Assembly: GCA_038203095.1 (NCBI GenBank)
Contig: JBBREH010000034.1
Location: 1-13,859, forward strand
Source of the DNA: PALSA-1336 sp038203095
Lineage (GTDB): Bacteria; Patescibacteriota; Doudnabacteria; UBA920
Length of the DNA: 13,859 nucleotides
Direction of reading: 5' to 3'
Position numbers and translations under genes: made by a program. Positions 1-5,936 of the stretch are shown piece by piece (within the stretch, counting starts at the first letter, position 1; every line of letters starts with the position of its first letter). The notes under the pieces are model-generated. The model ran no database searches and was not told the DNA's origin. It saw nothing but the letters and a program-made list of their open reading frames with translations.

Positions 1-35
1 AGAGGCGGATAAACTTCTTGCCCCTAATTACTCAA

Positions 36-75
36 TTAAAAAAGACAACCAAGCAAAGCTGATTGTCTTTTTTAA
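36..75 (-). terminator. Bidirectional intrinsic terminator after tRNA-Asp
   Basis: Perfect 13-bp inverted repeat (36-48 with 63-75) whose arms are A-rich and T-rich, so a U-tract follows the stem on either strand. Its outer arm begins directly after the encoded CCA of tRNA-Asp, so it should end the minus-strand tRNA transcript. It could also serve a + strand gene ending upstream of the window; a TAA at 10-12 in frame 1 would fit such a gene end, but 12 bases cannot show it. Confidence 0.75.
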
Positions 76-152
76 TGGCGGGATCGGCGGGGCTCGAACC
101 CGTAACCTCTCGCGTGACAGGCGAGTGCTCTAACCAATTGAGCTACGATCCC
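76..152 (-). tRNA. tRNA-Asp (GTC)
   Basis: Folds as a complete 77-nt cloverleaf on the minus strand: acceptor GGGATCG/CGATCCC, D-stem GCTC/GAGC, anticodon stem CTCGC/GCGAG with loop CTGTCAC (anticodon GTC), and a normal T-loop TTCGAGC. The discriminator is G, as expected for Asp, and CCA is encoded in the genome. The outer T-stem pair (A49-C65) is a mismatch. Confidence 0.95.
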
Positions 153-207
153 ATATGAAATTTTGTTTTATCTCTATATTAACAGCTACTAGATTATTAT
201 ATTTCTC

Positions 208-249
208 AAAAAATAAGTGCTTGCACTGCATAGCCTTGGCAAAGCAGTG
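208..249 (-). terminator. Possible terminator or processing hairpin after tRNA-Met
   Basis: In the minus-strand transcript, CACTGC (249-244) can pair with GCAGTG (229-224), and a second short stem AGTG/CACT (227-216) lies directly before the U-tract TTATTTTTT (216-208). The first stem uses the last two bases of the tRNA 3' CCA. The stems are short, so this is a weak terminator call. Confidence 0.35.
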
Positions 250-324
250 GTAGCGGGAAGTGGAATTGCACCACTGACCTCGGGCTTATGAGTCCCGCGC
301 TCTAACTAACTGAGCTATCCCGCC
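248..324 (-). tRNA. tRNA with CAT anticodon (elongator Met or Ile2)
   Basis: A 77-nt cloverleaf on the minus strand with anticodon loop CTCATAA and encoded CCA. Unlike the initiator at 444-519 it lacks the C1-A72 mismatch and A11-U24 pair, so it is an elongator Met tRNA or a lysidine-modified Ile2 tRNA; the sequence alone does not decide. It deviates from consensus in three places: G1-U72 wobble, A31-G39 mismatch at the foot of the anticodon stem, and T-loop TGCAATT where the second base is normally T. A -10-like TATACT (minus strand, 337-332) lies only 7 nt upstream of its first base. Confidence 0.88.
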
Positions 325-355
325 ATATTAAAGTATAGAAGGTCAATTAGGAATT

Positions 356-379
356 AAAACACCCTCGGACAGAGGGCGT
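356..379 (-). terminator. Intrinsic terminator of the tRNA-fMet transcript
   Basis: On the minus strand an 8-bp stem (ACGCCCTC with GAGGGTGT, one G-U pair, loop TGTCC) is followed directly by TTTT. It lies 65 nt downstream of the tRNA-fMet 3' end and should separate that transcript from the next tRNA. Just upstream in the transcript is another 7-bp stem-loop (379-385 with 392-398). Confidence 0.7.
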
Positions 380-404
380 AAAATCTGTCACGATTTTAGG
401 TTCT

Positions 405-448
405 AACCAAGCTAGTTCTTCATCCGCTGATCAAAAACTAGCTTGGTT
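405..448 (-). repeat. 13-bp inverted repeat overlapping the fMet 3' end
   Basis: AACCAAGCTAGTT (405-417) and its exact reverse complement (436-448) flank an 18-nt loop. In the minus-strand transcript the first arm includes the last five bases of tRNA-fMet (AACCA), so hairpin formation competes with the free CCA end. The stem lacks a U-tract, so it is more likely a processing or trailer structure than a terminator. Confidence 0.65.
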
Positions 449-519
449 GCGGGACCCGGACTCGAACCGGGAACCTCAAGGTTATGAGCCTTGCGAGCTG
501 CCAATTGCTCTATCCCGCG
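444..519 (-). tRNA. Initiator tRNA-fMet (CAT)
   Basis: A 76-nt cloverleaf on the minus strand with the bacterial initiator marks: unpaired C1-A72 at the acceptor end, A11-U24 in the D-stem, loop CTCATAA, and encoded CCA. The T-loop TTCGAGT is standard. The conserved three G-C pairs of the initiator anticodon stem are only two here: the stem is CAAGG/CCTTG, so position 29-41 is A-U. It has its own upstream promoter (547-575, minus) and a downstream terminator. Confidence 0.95.
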
Positions 520-546
520 ATACAATTTAAAGCTGACAACTAATCA

Positions 547-575
547 ATTATACATAAAATCCCTCAATAATGCAA
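547..575 (-). promoter_or_regulatory. Promoter for tRNA-fMet
   Basis: Minus-strand TATAAT (552-547) with a TTGCAT -35-like hexamer (575-570) and exactly 17 bp between them. The start of transcription would fall near 540, giving a leader of about 20 nt before the tRNA. It lies back to back with the promoter of the gene at 606. Confidence 0.6.
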
Positions 576-589
576 CAAGCCAAATTTTA

Positions 590-598
590 TGCTAAAAT
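590..598 (+). promoter_or_regulatory. Extended -10 for rmuC, near-leaderless
   Basis: TGCTAAAAT is an extended -10 element (TGn plus TAAAAT). With usual spacing, transcription would begin at 605-606, at the ATG of the rmuC gene, suggesting a leaderless mRNA; no Shine-Dalgarno site is present. A second hexamer TATAAT (598-603) is too close to the ATG to be the -10 for this start. Confidence 0.45.
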
Positions 599-605
599 AT
601 AATAT

Positions 606-1628
606 ATGACTACATCAATTTTAGTGGCTATTATTGCGCTGTTAATAATCGGATTAGGGGTTTTAATTTACTTGGTTTTGGACCTAAAAAAAAGCTCTGA
701 AAAGCCGGTGGAAGACGGCAGTTTAAAGGTGATGATGGAGTGGATGAAAGAAATAAAACAGGGTACGGAGCAGACCAGGGAAGGAATGCAAAAAAGTATC
801 GATGAAACCAACAAGGCTATTAATGAACGACTGGACAACGCCGGACGAGTTATTGCGGCTCTAACAAAAGAACTCGGCGGAATTTCTCAAGTTGGACCGG
901 ATATACGTCGTTTAACCGAAACCCTAGCCTCTCCCAAACTACGCGGCAATTTTGGCGAGGAAATGCTAGAAAATATGCTCTCGCAGGCTTTGCCTAAAAA
1001 CGGTTATGAAATTCAGCACAAGTTTAAAAATGGCGAAGTGGTAGACGCCATTATTAACGTGGGTGAAAAAATTCTGCCTATAGACAGTAAGTTTAGTATG
1101 GAAAACTTCCGTCTATATAAAGAAGCCAAAACTGATGAAGCGGCCGAAGGCCTAAAAAAAACTTTCTTAAAAGACGTAAAAAAGCGAGTAGACGAAATTC
1201 ATAAAAAATATATTTTGCCTCAAGAAAATACTTTTGATTTCGCATTAATGTACATCCCGAGCGAAGGCGTATTTAGCGAAGTGCTTGATGACAGTGCTGT
1301 TTTAGGCTACGCACGGGAGAAAAAAGTTTATTTTGTCAGCCCTAACACTCTATACCACCATCTTCAGATAATTTTACTCTCCTTGCGCGGCCAAAAAATT
1401 AACGAAGCCGCCCAACAAATTCTGGCAATGATCTCGGGCATTAAACAAGAGTCCGACAAATTTGGCAAAAATCTAGACGTGCTATCCACGCACATAAAGA
1501 ACTCAGCCAACACAATGGGCACCGTAGCCAACGACTTCATAAAACTTAAATCCAGCATTTCCAACGCATCATCGCTAAAACTTGAAGGAGCGGCCAAAGA
1601 AGAACCCGCCCAAAATTTATTGATATAG
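606..1628 (+). CDS. rmuC: RmuC-family DNA recombination protein
   Basis: This 340-residue protein matches the RmuC family, named for limiting recombination between inverted repeats and thought to be a membrane-tethered nuclease of PD-(D/E)XK fold. Residues 4-26 form one N-terminal membrane anchor, followed by a charged helical, coiled-coil-like stretch to about 107. The RmuC core runs from about 110 to 310, with the family landmarks LRGNFGEE (112-119), a conserved Asp in VVDAII (147), IDSKF (159-163; D160 and K162 are likely catalytic) and the helical C-terminal part after PNTLYHH. The size is short but normal for the family, which varies in the coiled coil. The start is chosen because it gives an intact anchor and follows an extended -10. 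The next gene begins 2 nt after the stop, so they form one transcript. Confidence 0.9.
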   Translation: MTTSILVAIIALLIIGLGVLIYLVLDLKKSSEKPVEDGSLKVMMEWMKEIKQGTEQTREGMQKSIDETNKAINERLDNAGRVIAALTKELGGISQVGPDIRRLTETLASPKLRGNFGEEMLENMLSQALPKNGYEIQHKFKNGEVVDAIINVGEKILPIDSKFSMENFRLYKEAKTDEAAEGLKKTFLKDVKKRVDEIHKKYILPQENTFDFALMYIPSEGVFSEVLDDSAVLGYAREKKVYFVSPNTLYHHLQIILLSLRGQKINEAAQQILAMISGIKQESDKFGKNLDVLSTHIKNSANTMGTVANDFIKLKSSISNASSLKLEGAAKEEPAQNLLI

Positions 1629-1630
1629 TT

Positions 1631-2044
1631 ATGCCAAATACCATTACAGAAACTTATTCCAGAGGAGACCGCAGGTTTGCCGCTGCCCCAGCCCATCACT
1701 CAGAAATTTATGACATGAATGAGAAGGAAGGCTATGTAGCAAAAGAAATCGAAATTACGCAGGAGGCAATAGAAACATACGGTGACTTTGAAAAAATAAA
1801 GTCACTGATTCAGGAATGGAGCGCGCTGTTAGATAAGCACTACGGCAATAGCCTGCCAAATTACTATTTTACCTTTGTTCAGAGGCCACCACAAAACAAA
1901 ATAATTTTTTTTATGGAAGAAGTAAAATCCCTAAACCAGGGCACGGTACCACCCCAGGAATTGGATTCTCTTTTAGAAAAAGCTAAAAAATGTATGAAGC
2001 CACCTATAACGAGCAAGAGCAGCTGGGCGAAACAGCTGATTTAG
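1631..2044 (+). CDS. Unknown protein, N-terminal part, frame-broken
   Basis: I do not recognise this family. The frame opens 2 nt after the rmuC stop and codes for 137 residues, soluble, acidic and mostly helical (ITQEAIETYG..., LDSLLEKAKK). There is no Shine-Dalgarno site, so translation probably depends on rmuC; Met29 is an alternative start. After the A6 run at 1985-1990 the frame changes character to a short basic tail (CMKPPITSKSSWAKQLI) and stops. The -1 frame from the same run continues plausibly as LLEKAKK-MYEATYNEQEQLGE. The natural product is therefore probably a 206-residue protein over 1631-2250, interrupted by mutation, a homopolymer read error, or slippage. Confidence 0.6.
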   Translation: MPNTITETYSRGDRRFAAAPAHHSEIYDMNEKEGYVAKEIEITQEAIETYGDFEKIKSLIQEWSALLDKHYGNSLPNYYFTFVQRPPQNKIIFFMEEVKSLNQGTVPPQELDSLLEKAKKCMKPPITSKSSWAKQLI

Positions 2045-2250
2045 AAGTACGAAATTTAAGATGCGGCACAACCAATTCAGCCCCGGTTGCCAGGCTTTAC
2101 CTTGTGGATCTATATCCAGTTTTAAAAAAGCCTCCTCTCCAAATGATGCAGATAGTCAGCAATTTAATAAAAGGATACCTTGGGGAAAGAACCGACCTCA
2201 CGCCTAAGGTAAGACAGTTTATTGAATCCCTAAACAAACATGTATTTTAG
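1990..2250 (+). CDS. Unknown protein, C-terminal part in the -1 frame
   Basis: This 86-codon segment continues the preceding gene in the -1 frame. It is helical and ends with LTPKVRQFIESLNKHVF, and its codon choice resembles neighbouring genes. It opens with an ATG formed by the last A of the A6 run, so it could in principle be translated alone by coupling across the 55-nt overlap. I favour one split gene because the joined sequence reads smoothly and the alternative tail upstream does not. No domain is recognised. If one A were added to the run, a single 206-residue reading frame would result. Confidence 0.5.
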   Translation: MYEATYNEQEQLGETADLEVRNLRCGTTNSAPVARLYLVDLYPVLKKPPLQMMQIVSNLIKGYLGERTDLTPKVRQFIESLNKHVF

Positions 2251-2303
2251 ATTTTTTAAAGGCATCTCCCCAAAGTTCAATATTAACTAAGAACCATAGT
2301 CAT

Positions 2304-2375
2304 ATGAATATACGTAGCCCGGATCAAAGAGTAGGTATACCCACGACGAATAAATTGATTTTAAATTTATGCTAA
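2304..2375 (+). pseudogene. Fossil copy of the NYN gene 5' end
   Basis: A 23-codon frame starting MNIRSPDQRVG closely matches the first residues of the NYN protein at 2881 (MSTRNPDQRVG). The identical 18 bases lie at the same distance (14 nt) from each ATG. After this point the similarity ends (IPTTNKLILNLC, stop at 2373-2375) and the membrane-protein frame begins. I read it as the leftover start of a duplicated NYN gene, not a functional peptide, though translation of a short leader peptide cannot be excluded. Confidence 0.6.
2318..2335 (+). repeat. 18-bp direct repeat, copy 1 (copy 2 at 2895-2912)
   Basis: CCCGGATCAAAGAGTAGG occurs exactly at 2318-2335 and 2895-2912, 577 bp apart, bracketing the 5-TM membrane protein gene. 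Both copies are in the same reading frame, near the start of an NYN-type gene. This suggests duplication of the NYN locus with replacement or deletion, or insertion of the membrane gene between copies. Confidence 0.85.
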
Positions 2376-2383
2376 ATTATAAT
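2355..2383 (+). promoter_or_regulatory. Promoter before or inside the 5-TM gene
   Basis: TTGATT (2355-2360), 17 bp, TATAAT (2378-2383). This predicts transcription from about 2390, which is downstream of the ATG at 2369. Either the membrane gene starts later than annotated or the promoter mainly serves the downstream NYN gene. The stretch TATGCTAAA-TATAAT is also shared with the rmuC promoter (589-603). Confidence 0.5.
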
Positions 2384-2863
2384 TCGCTAAAAATTAAGAT
2401 TTTTCCGATTTTTAGTTTTGTTTATACGCTATGGTTTATTTCATGGCTTACCTTGGATTTAAAAAGATACTCCGCTCCCTATATCCCAATACTCCGCTCC
2501 CTGCCTATTATTATTGGAAGTTTTATTCTGGCATACTATTTTTATAAATTTTCGCAAACGCCCCCTTTATTTATTTATGGTAAAAACAGTTTTATTAAAA
2601 TTTTTTTTTACAATGTAAGTTTTTACATAACTTTGATTTTGCCAATCGCGTGGGTGGATTCAAAAGATTCATGGCTCTCTGGAATAATAACAATTTTATG
2701 TCTAATAGTCCTTTTACCTTTAGGCTTAATTATGACTTTAGTCTCTTATTTTTTAGATAAACCCGAAGCGTCACAAATCAGACAACTTTTTCATTTATTT
2801 TTGGAGGTTTCGGCGGGCGCCGTTTTGGTTTTTGCTGCCATTTCCCTTATTTATTCAATATAA
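2369..2863 (+). CDS. Unknown 5-TM membrane protein
   Basis: This 164-residue protein has about five hydrophobic helices (roughly residues 11-29, 41-60, 76-95, 104-128, 142-162) separated by short polar loops such as FSQTPP and VDSKDS. There is no signal peptide and no catalytic motif that I recognise. It is an inner-membrane protein of unknown role. It sits between a fossil NYN start and the intact NYN gene, flanked by the 18-bp direct repeat, with 17 nt between its stop and the NYN ATG. The start is uncertain: no Shine-Dalgarno is seen, and a good promoter overlaps the first codons. The next in-frame TTG (2453) would remove the first helix. Confidence 0.7.
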   Translation: MLNYNSLKIKIFPIFSFVYTLWFISWLTLDLKRYSAPYIPILRSLPIIIGSFILAYYFYKFSQTPPLFIYGKNSFIKIFFYNVSFYITLILPIAWVDSKDSWLSGIITILCLIVLLPLGLIMTLVSYFLDKPEASQIRQLFHLFLEVSAGAVLVFAAISLIYSI

Positions 2864-2880
2864 TTAACTTTATAAACAAA

Positions 2881-3399
2881 ATGTCAACAAGAAACCCGGA
2901 TCAAAGAGTAGGAGTGTTTGTGGACGTGCAGAATTTATATTATTCCGCGCGCAATATTTATAACGCGAGAGTTAAGTTTAACGAGGTGTTGGAGTCTGCT
3001 GTGGCTGGCAGAAAACTAATAAGAGCCATTGCCTATGTAGTAGAGGCTAATATGCCGGAGGAACATACTTTTTTTGAGGCTTTGGAAAAAGCCGGTTTTG
3101 AAGTTAAGCGCAAAGGCCTGCAAACTTTTGCCGGCGGGCATCAAAAAGGGGATTGGGACGTAGGCATAGCTATGGATATAGTTAAGCTAATGAATAAGCT
3201 AGATGTTGTGGTGCTTTGCAGTGGCGATGGTGATTATCTTCCCCTGCTAGAATACCTGCAAATGTCCGGCCAATTTACAGAAACTTTAGCCTTTGGAAAA
3301 TCCTGCAGCGGAAAAGTCAAAGAAGTCACCGACCACTTCATTGACCTTGACGAAAACCCCCGCAAATATTTAATGCCTATTAAAGGTGGAAGGAAATAA
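2881..3399 (+). CDS. NYN-domain (LabA/DUF88-like) RNase
   Basis: A 172-residue single-domain protein of the NYN/PIN-like superfamily, metal-dependent nucleases thought to act on RNA. The fold's conserved parts are all present: FVDVQNLYYSA with Asp15 and Asn18, the acidic patch KGDWDVGIAMDI with Asp91, Asp93 and Asp99, and SGDGDYLPLL with Asp116 and Asp118, followed by the usual strand ETLAFG and a DHFIDL segment near the C-terminus. The active site therefore looks intact. There is no membrane segment. The following HTH-like gene begins 4 nt after its stop, suggesting coupled synthesis. Genes of this class are common single-copy genes in CPR genomes, so a housekeeping RNA role is as likely as a toxin role. 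Confidence 0.88.
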   Translation: MSTRNPDQRVGVFVDVQNLYYSARNIYNARVKFNEVLESAVAGRKLIRAIAYVVEANMPEEHTFFEALEKAGFEVKRKGLQTFAGGHQKGDWDVGIAMDIVKLMNKLDVVVLCSGDGDYLPLLEYLQMSGQFTETLAFGKSCSGKVKEVTDHFIDLDENPRKYLMPIKGGRK

Positions 3400-3403
3400 A
3401 TTT

Positions 3404-4507
3404 ATGTACGAAGATGGCGTAGAAAGAGGGAACCAACATTATAATGGCGAAAGAAAAGAAATAAGAGCTGAAGAAAATTTAAACAAAGCTACTATATTTG
3501 CAGCTTTAGAACATGTACTAGATAGCATTCCGGTAAATGCGGTTTATACGGTCAATACTCTAGTTAAACTTGCAGGTATTGAAGAAAAGTATACCGACCA
3601 AGTCAGACTACTGCTTAGACTTCTGCCTACACAAGCTTACGACATAAACAAAGATGAATTCATTTTCTCTGCAGGTTTCATAAATGATATTCGTGCACAA
3701 ACAGGTAAACCTGATCTTAAAAAGACAAACCTAAATGCAAGCACTGGAGCCGATAACGTTCGGCCAAATATGATACTTCTGGAAAATTATTTACCAGCAG
3801 CCAAAACTATACCCGAAGGCTCTCGTATCGAAGAAAAAAAACTTGCCGAAATCATTCGTGTAATTTCTGTAGCTGTAAGTTATATCAATGATAAAGCCAC
3901 TTCTTTAAATTGTGCAAATTTTTCATTAGTTGAATTTGCTAACCAGTTGGGTTATGGAATAAAAAGACAAGCTGAGGCTATTAAAGTCGCAAATTTATTG
4001 CTCGCACCTTTTTTAAAGCCACGGCAAGATTCTAAAAGTCATAAAAAAGATAATAACTCACCAGCCGAAATTGTCAATTTAATGGTGCAATTAAATGATG
4101 TGGGGTACATTTTAAAATTTTTAACTATAAAGCTGAATGGATACAAAATACAATTAAAACGGCTTTCGGATCCGCTTGAGAACCTGGAAGAAGGAAGAGA
4201 AGAAGATAAACGAACAATTCCAGACATGGAAAAACACAAAACAGTAATATCAATTTTGGAATATTTAATTAACCATGACTCCTTGCCCTTAAAAGATATA
4301 CCAAAAATAACTCAACACAGCGTATATTTGACAAGACCTCTACTCGAAATAATTACAAATGTTCTTAAATCGGCCAAACTCAAAATAGTACATCCTAATC
4401 AAAAAGGACGTTCCGAAAAAACTTATTTTATGACAGGCAAAACAATTGAGGTATTGTCAGAGCTCAAAAGCCACCCAGAAAATTTATCCTATTTGCACCC
4501 CAATTAA
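3404..4507 (+). CDS. Unknown protein with repeated HTH-like segments
   Basis: A 367-residue soluble protein of no family I can name. I chose ATG 3404 because GGAAGG lies just upstream; a GTG at 3386 would overlap the NYN gene and cover that site. Three segments look like helix-turn-helix or winged-helix units: YTVNTLVKLAGIEEKY (about 48-63), FSLVEFANQLGYGIKRQ (173-189), and a C-terminal one at 293-345 ending in a basic wing-like stretch (KGRSEKTYFMTG). The middle one resembles the HTH segment in the protein at 5937 (FSLTEAAGYIGCAELK). A Lys/Glu-rich linker lies at about 208-222. By eye the gene is more AT-rich than its neighbours. Its place directly after an NYN RNase suggests a partner or regulator of that enzyme. 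Confidence 0.65.
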   Translation: MYEDGVERGNQHYNGERKEIRAEENLNKATIFAALEHVLDSIPVNAVYTVNTLVKLAGIEEKYTDQVRLLLRLLPTQAYDINKDEFIFSAGFINDIRAQTGKPDLKKTNLNASTGADNVRPNMILLENYLPAAKTIPEGSRIEEKKLAEIIRVISVAVSYINDKATSLNCANFSLVEFANQLGYGIKRQAEAIKVANLLLAPFLKPRQDSKSHKKDNNSPAEIVNLMVQLNDVGYILKFLTIKLNGYKIQLKRLSDPLENLEEGREEDKRTIPDMEKHKTVISILEYLINHDSLPLKDIPKITQHSVYLTRPLLEIITNVLKSAKLKIVHPNQKGRSEKTYFMTGKTIEVLSELKSHPENLSYLHPN

Positions 4508-4831
4508 ACAAAAATAAAGGAACTTAATGTTTCAATGCGCATACAGCCTATATTTTAAAAGTTCTATTTACTTATTACTATTAACTCGATGTCTTTAAAA
4601 GGTTTACTGAAATATAAATTAAAAAAACATTTGGCTGGGCAGCAACAGTTTAGTTACGGTGTTAAAAGCGAGCATTGTTACTAGAAAAAATAATTGACAC
4701 TATAATTATTTCCCGTAAAGGTACATTTGGAGAAATCGGTAAAACTTATATTAAAAATTTCTTTAAATAGCACATGGCTTTTAGATTTAAACTTCTTCAG
4801 AATCAACAATTATAAATTAAATTCTCAACCA
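4508..4831 (+). other. AT-rich gap with coding scraps and possible promoter
   Basis: There is no full gene here. Two short + frames read like protein: 4589-4684 (31 codons, MSLKGLLKYKLKKHLAGQQQ...) and a different frame 4675-4770 (31 codons from a TTG, containing SRKGTFGEIGKTY). They overlap and could be remnants of one decayed gene. A possible promoter is TTACTA-17 bp-TATAAT, with TATAAT at about 4701-4706. The 66-codon frame opening at 4727 is only real in its last 31 codons, from ATG 4832. Confidence 0.4.
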
Positions 4832-4927
4832 ATGAGCCCCGACAGACAATTGAACCCCGAACAAAAAGAAGCGCTTGCGGGGGAAGAAATCAAAAAAATC
4901 TGGGGAATTAATCCGATGCAAAAATAA
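4832..4927 (+). CDS. HTH protein A, N-terminal piece (before frame break)
   Basis: This frame codes MSPDRQLNPEQKEALAGEEI and ends at a TAA (4925-4927) directly after an A5 run. The first residues MSPD are the same as in the homologous protein at 5937, which supports ATG 4832 as the true start. The -1 frame from the A-run continues as INSLGNLEKNEVPAK and then the HTH region. With one added A, or a -1 slip after CAA AAA, the product would be 217 residues, almost equal to the 216 of the homologue. No Shine-Dalgarno site is seen. Confidence 0.6.
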   Translation: MSPDRQLNPEQKEALAGEEIKKIWGINPMQK

Positions 4928-5484
4928 ACAGTCTTGGCAATTTAGAAAAAAATGAAGTCCCCGCAAAAGTTGCTGCGATTCTTTCGTTTTTGGAACGGCG
5001 TAGGGAAAAATTAGATGTTTCTGCGCTCAGCGCTGAAATAGGATGCACTCCACGTATAACTTTACAATTTTTCAGCGCTCTAATATATCCAAGACTTGTT
5101 CCCGGTGGTGAGGAATCTAATTCTTCAGCGGATTTAAAAACCGACGAATCTGGTAAGAAAATAATTAATATTTTAGACTATGCAAAAGTTTATTCTTTTT
5201 TTAAAAACTGGGCAAATAAAATAAAAACGCCTAAAACGGAAAAAAGATTAAGGGAAAAAATCAAAAATGCAACCTTAGTTAAAAAGGTGGCTAATGATCT
5301 ACTCGCTAATACTATTCAAGCTCAAGCAAACCATGGAATTACCGCCGGACAATTAGTAGCGGCAGCCAACACAAGTGCGACTTTTGCCAAAAGAATTCTG
5401 AGTGAATTAGCTAACGACGGATTTGTTAGAGTCGATAATACTAAAAGATCAGAGCCAATATATATAAAAATCTCTCTTGACTAA
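4924..5484 (+). CDS. HTH protein A, main part (two HTH-like domains)
   Basis: This frame (186 codons from the A-run) carries the body of the first HTH protein of the operon. If the frame break is real, translation could only begin at a weak start such as TTG 4990. The first HTH-like segment is LDVSALSAEIGCTPRITLQF with a following LIYPRLVPG. The second is a C-terminal winged-helix-like unit ITAGQLVAAANTSATFAKRI ending in GFVRVDN and a basic wing. Both align by eye with the protein at 5937 (FSLTEAAGYIGC..., LIPKFVIG; VTVAMLSTAV...), so the two are paralogues. The PIN nuclease gene starts 2 nt after the stop, the arrangement typical of an antitoxin before its toxin, although no known antitoxin family is recognised. 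Confidence 0.7.
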   Translation: MNSLGNLEKNEVPAKVAAILSFLERRREKLDVSALSAEIGCTPRITLQFFSALIYPRLVPGGEESNSSADLKTDESGKKIINILDYAKVYSFFKNWANKIKTPKTEKRLREKIKNATLVKKVANDLLANTIQAQANHGITAGQLVAAANTSATFAKRILSELANDGFVRVDNTKRSEPIYIKISLD

Positions 5485-5486
5485 TT

Positions 5487-5930
5487 ATGAAAATTGTCCT
5501 AGATACCAACGTTCTAATTAATGGCTTTAAAGACGAATACTCTTTTGAAAAAAAGATTATCAATGCCGTAATTGCAGGGGATATTGAGGCTTATGCCAAT
5601 AAACAGACGCTACAGGAAAATAAACTCATTAGTTCGCAATTAATAGAGAGTAATGATTACCGACACGAATTAGACAAGCTTTTTGCTCAAATAAACTGGG
5701 TTATTAACCGCCGCCGGGTTCACGCGGTCCGCGACGCCGAAGACAACAAAATCCTGGAAAGCGCAGTTGAGGCCGGCGCGGAATTCTTAGTAACGTCCGA
5801 TAATGACTTACTTCGTATGGAAAAATATCAAGAAGTGCATATTTTAAACCCCGCGCAATTCTGGATGAAATATAAAGACGAGGGAATGGATTTTTGGAGA
5901 CAATTAACTAATTTTTATAGGAGTAAATAA
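5487..5930 (+). CDS. PIN-domain nuclease (TIGR00305/COG1569-like toxin)
   Basis: A 147-residue PIN-domain protein, a Mg-dependent single-strand RNase fold used by VapC-type toxins. The start MKIVLDTNVLING gives the first catalytic Asp6 with Asn8; RDAEDNKILESA supplies Asp83 and Asp86; TSDNDLLRM supplies Asp105 and Asp107; and ILNPAQF is the typical final strand of the 'putative toxin, PIN family' group. The active site seems complete. A non-standard tail of about 20 residues (MKYKDEGMDFWRQL...) follows the domain. It is translationally coupled to HTH protein A upstream (2 nt) and followed by HTH protein B after 6 nt. RHH or AbrB antitoxins are usual for PIN toxins; none is present, so one or both HTH proteins may fill that place. 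Confidence 0.85.
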   Translation: MKIVLDTNVLINGFKDEYSFEKKIINAVIAGDIEAYANKQTLQENKLISSQLIESNDYRHELDKLFAQINWVINRRRVHAVRDAEDNKILESAVEAGAEFLVTSDNDLLRMEKYQEVHILNPAQFWMKYKDEGMDFWRQLTNFYRSK

Positions 5931-5936
5931 TTTTTT

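Noticed and set aside
1364..1699. Minus-strand frame of 111 codons over the rmuC end
   Set aside because: It lies antisense to a well-supported gene, has low-complexity composition and no recognisable domain; the same applies to the other minus-strand frames at 4039, 7730, 8036, 8348, 10353, 10701, 11019, 12069 and 13387.
3386..3403. GTG start for the HTH-like protein
   Set aside because: It overlaps the NYN gene and lies on the GGAAGG site that serves ATG 3404 at a normal distance.
4727..4831. N-terminal extension MEKSVKLILK... on HTH protein A
   Set aside because: AT-rich, unlike the paralogue at 5937; the shared MSPD start at 4832 is the better start.
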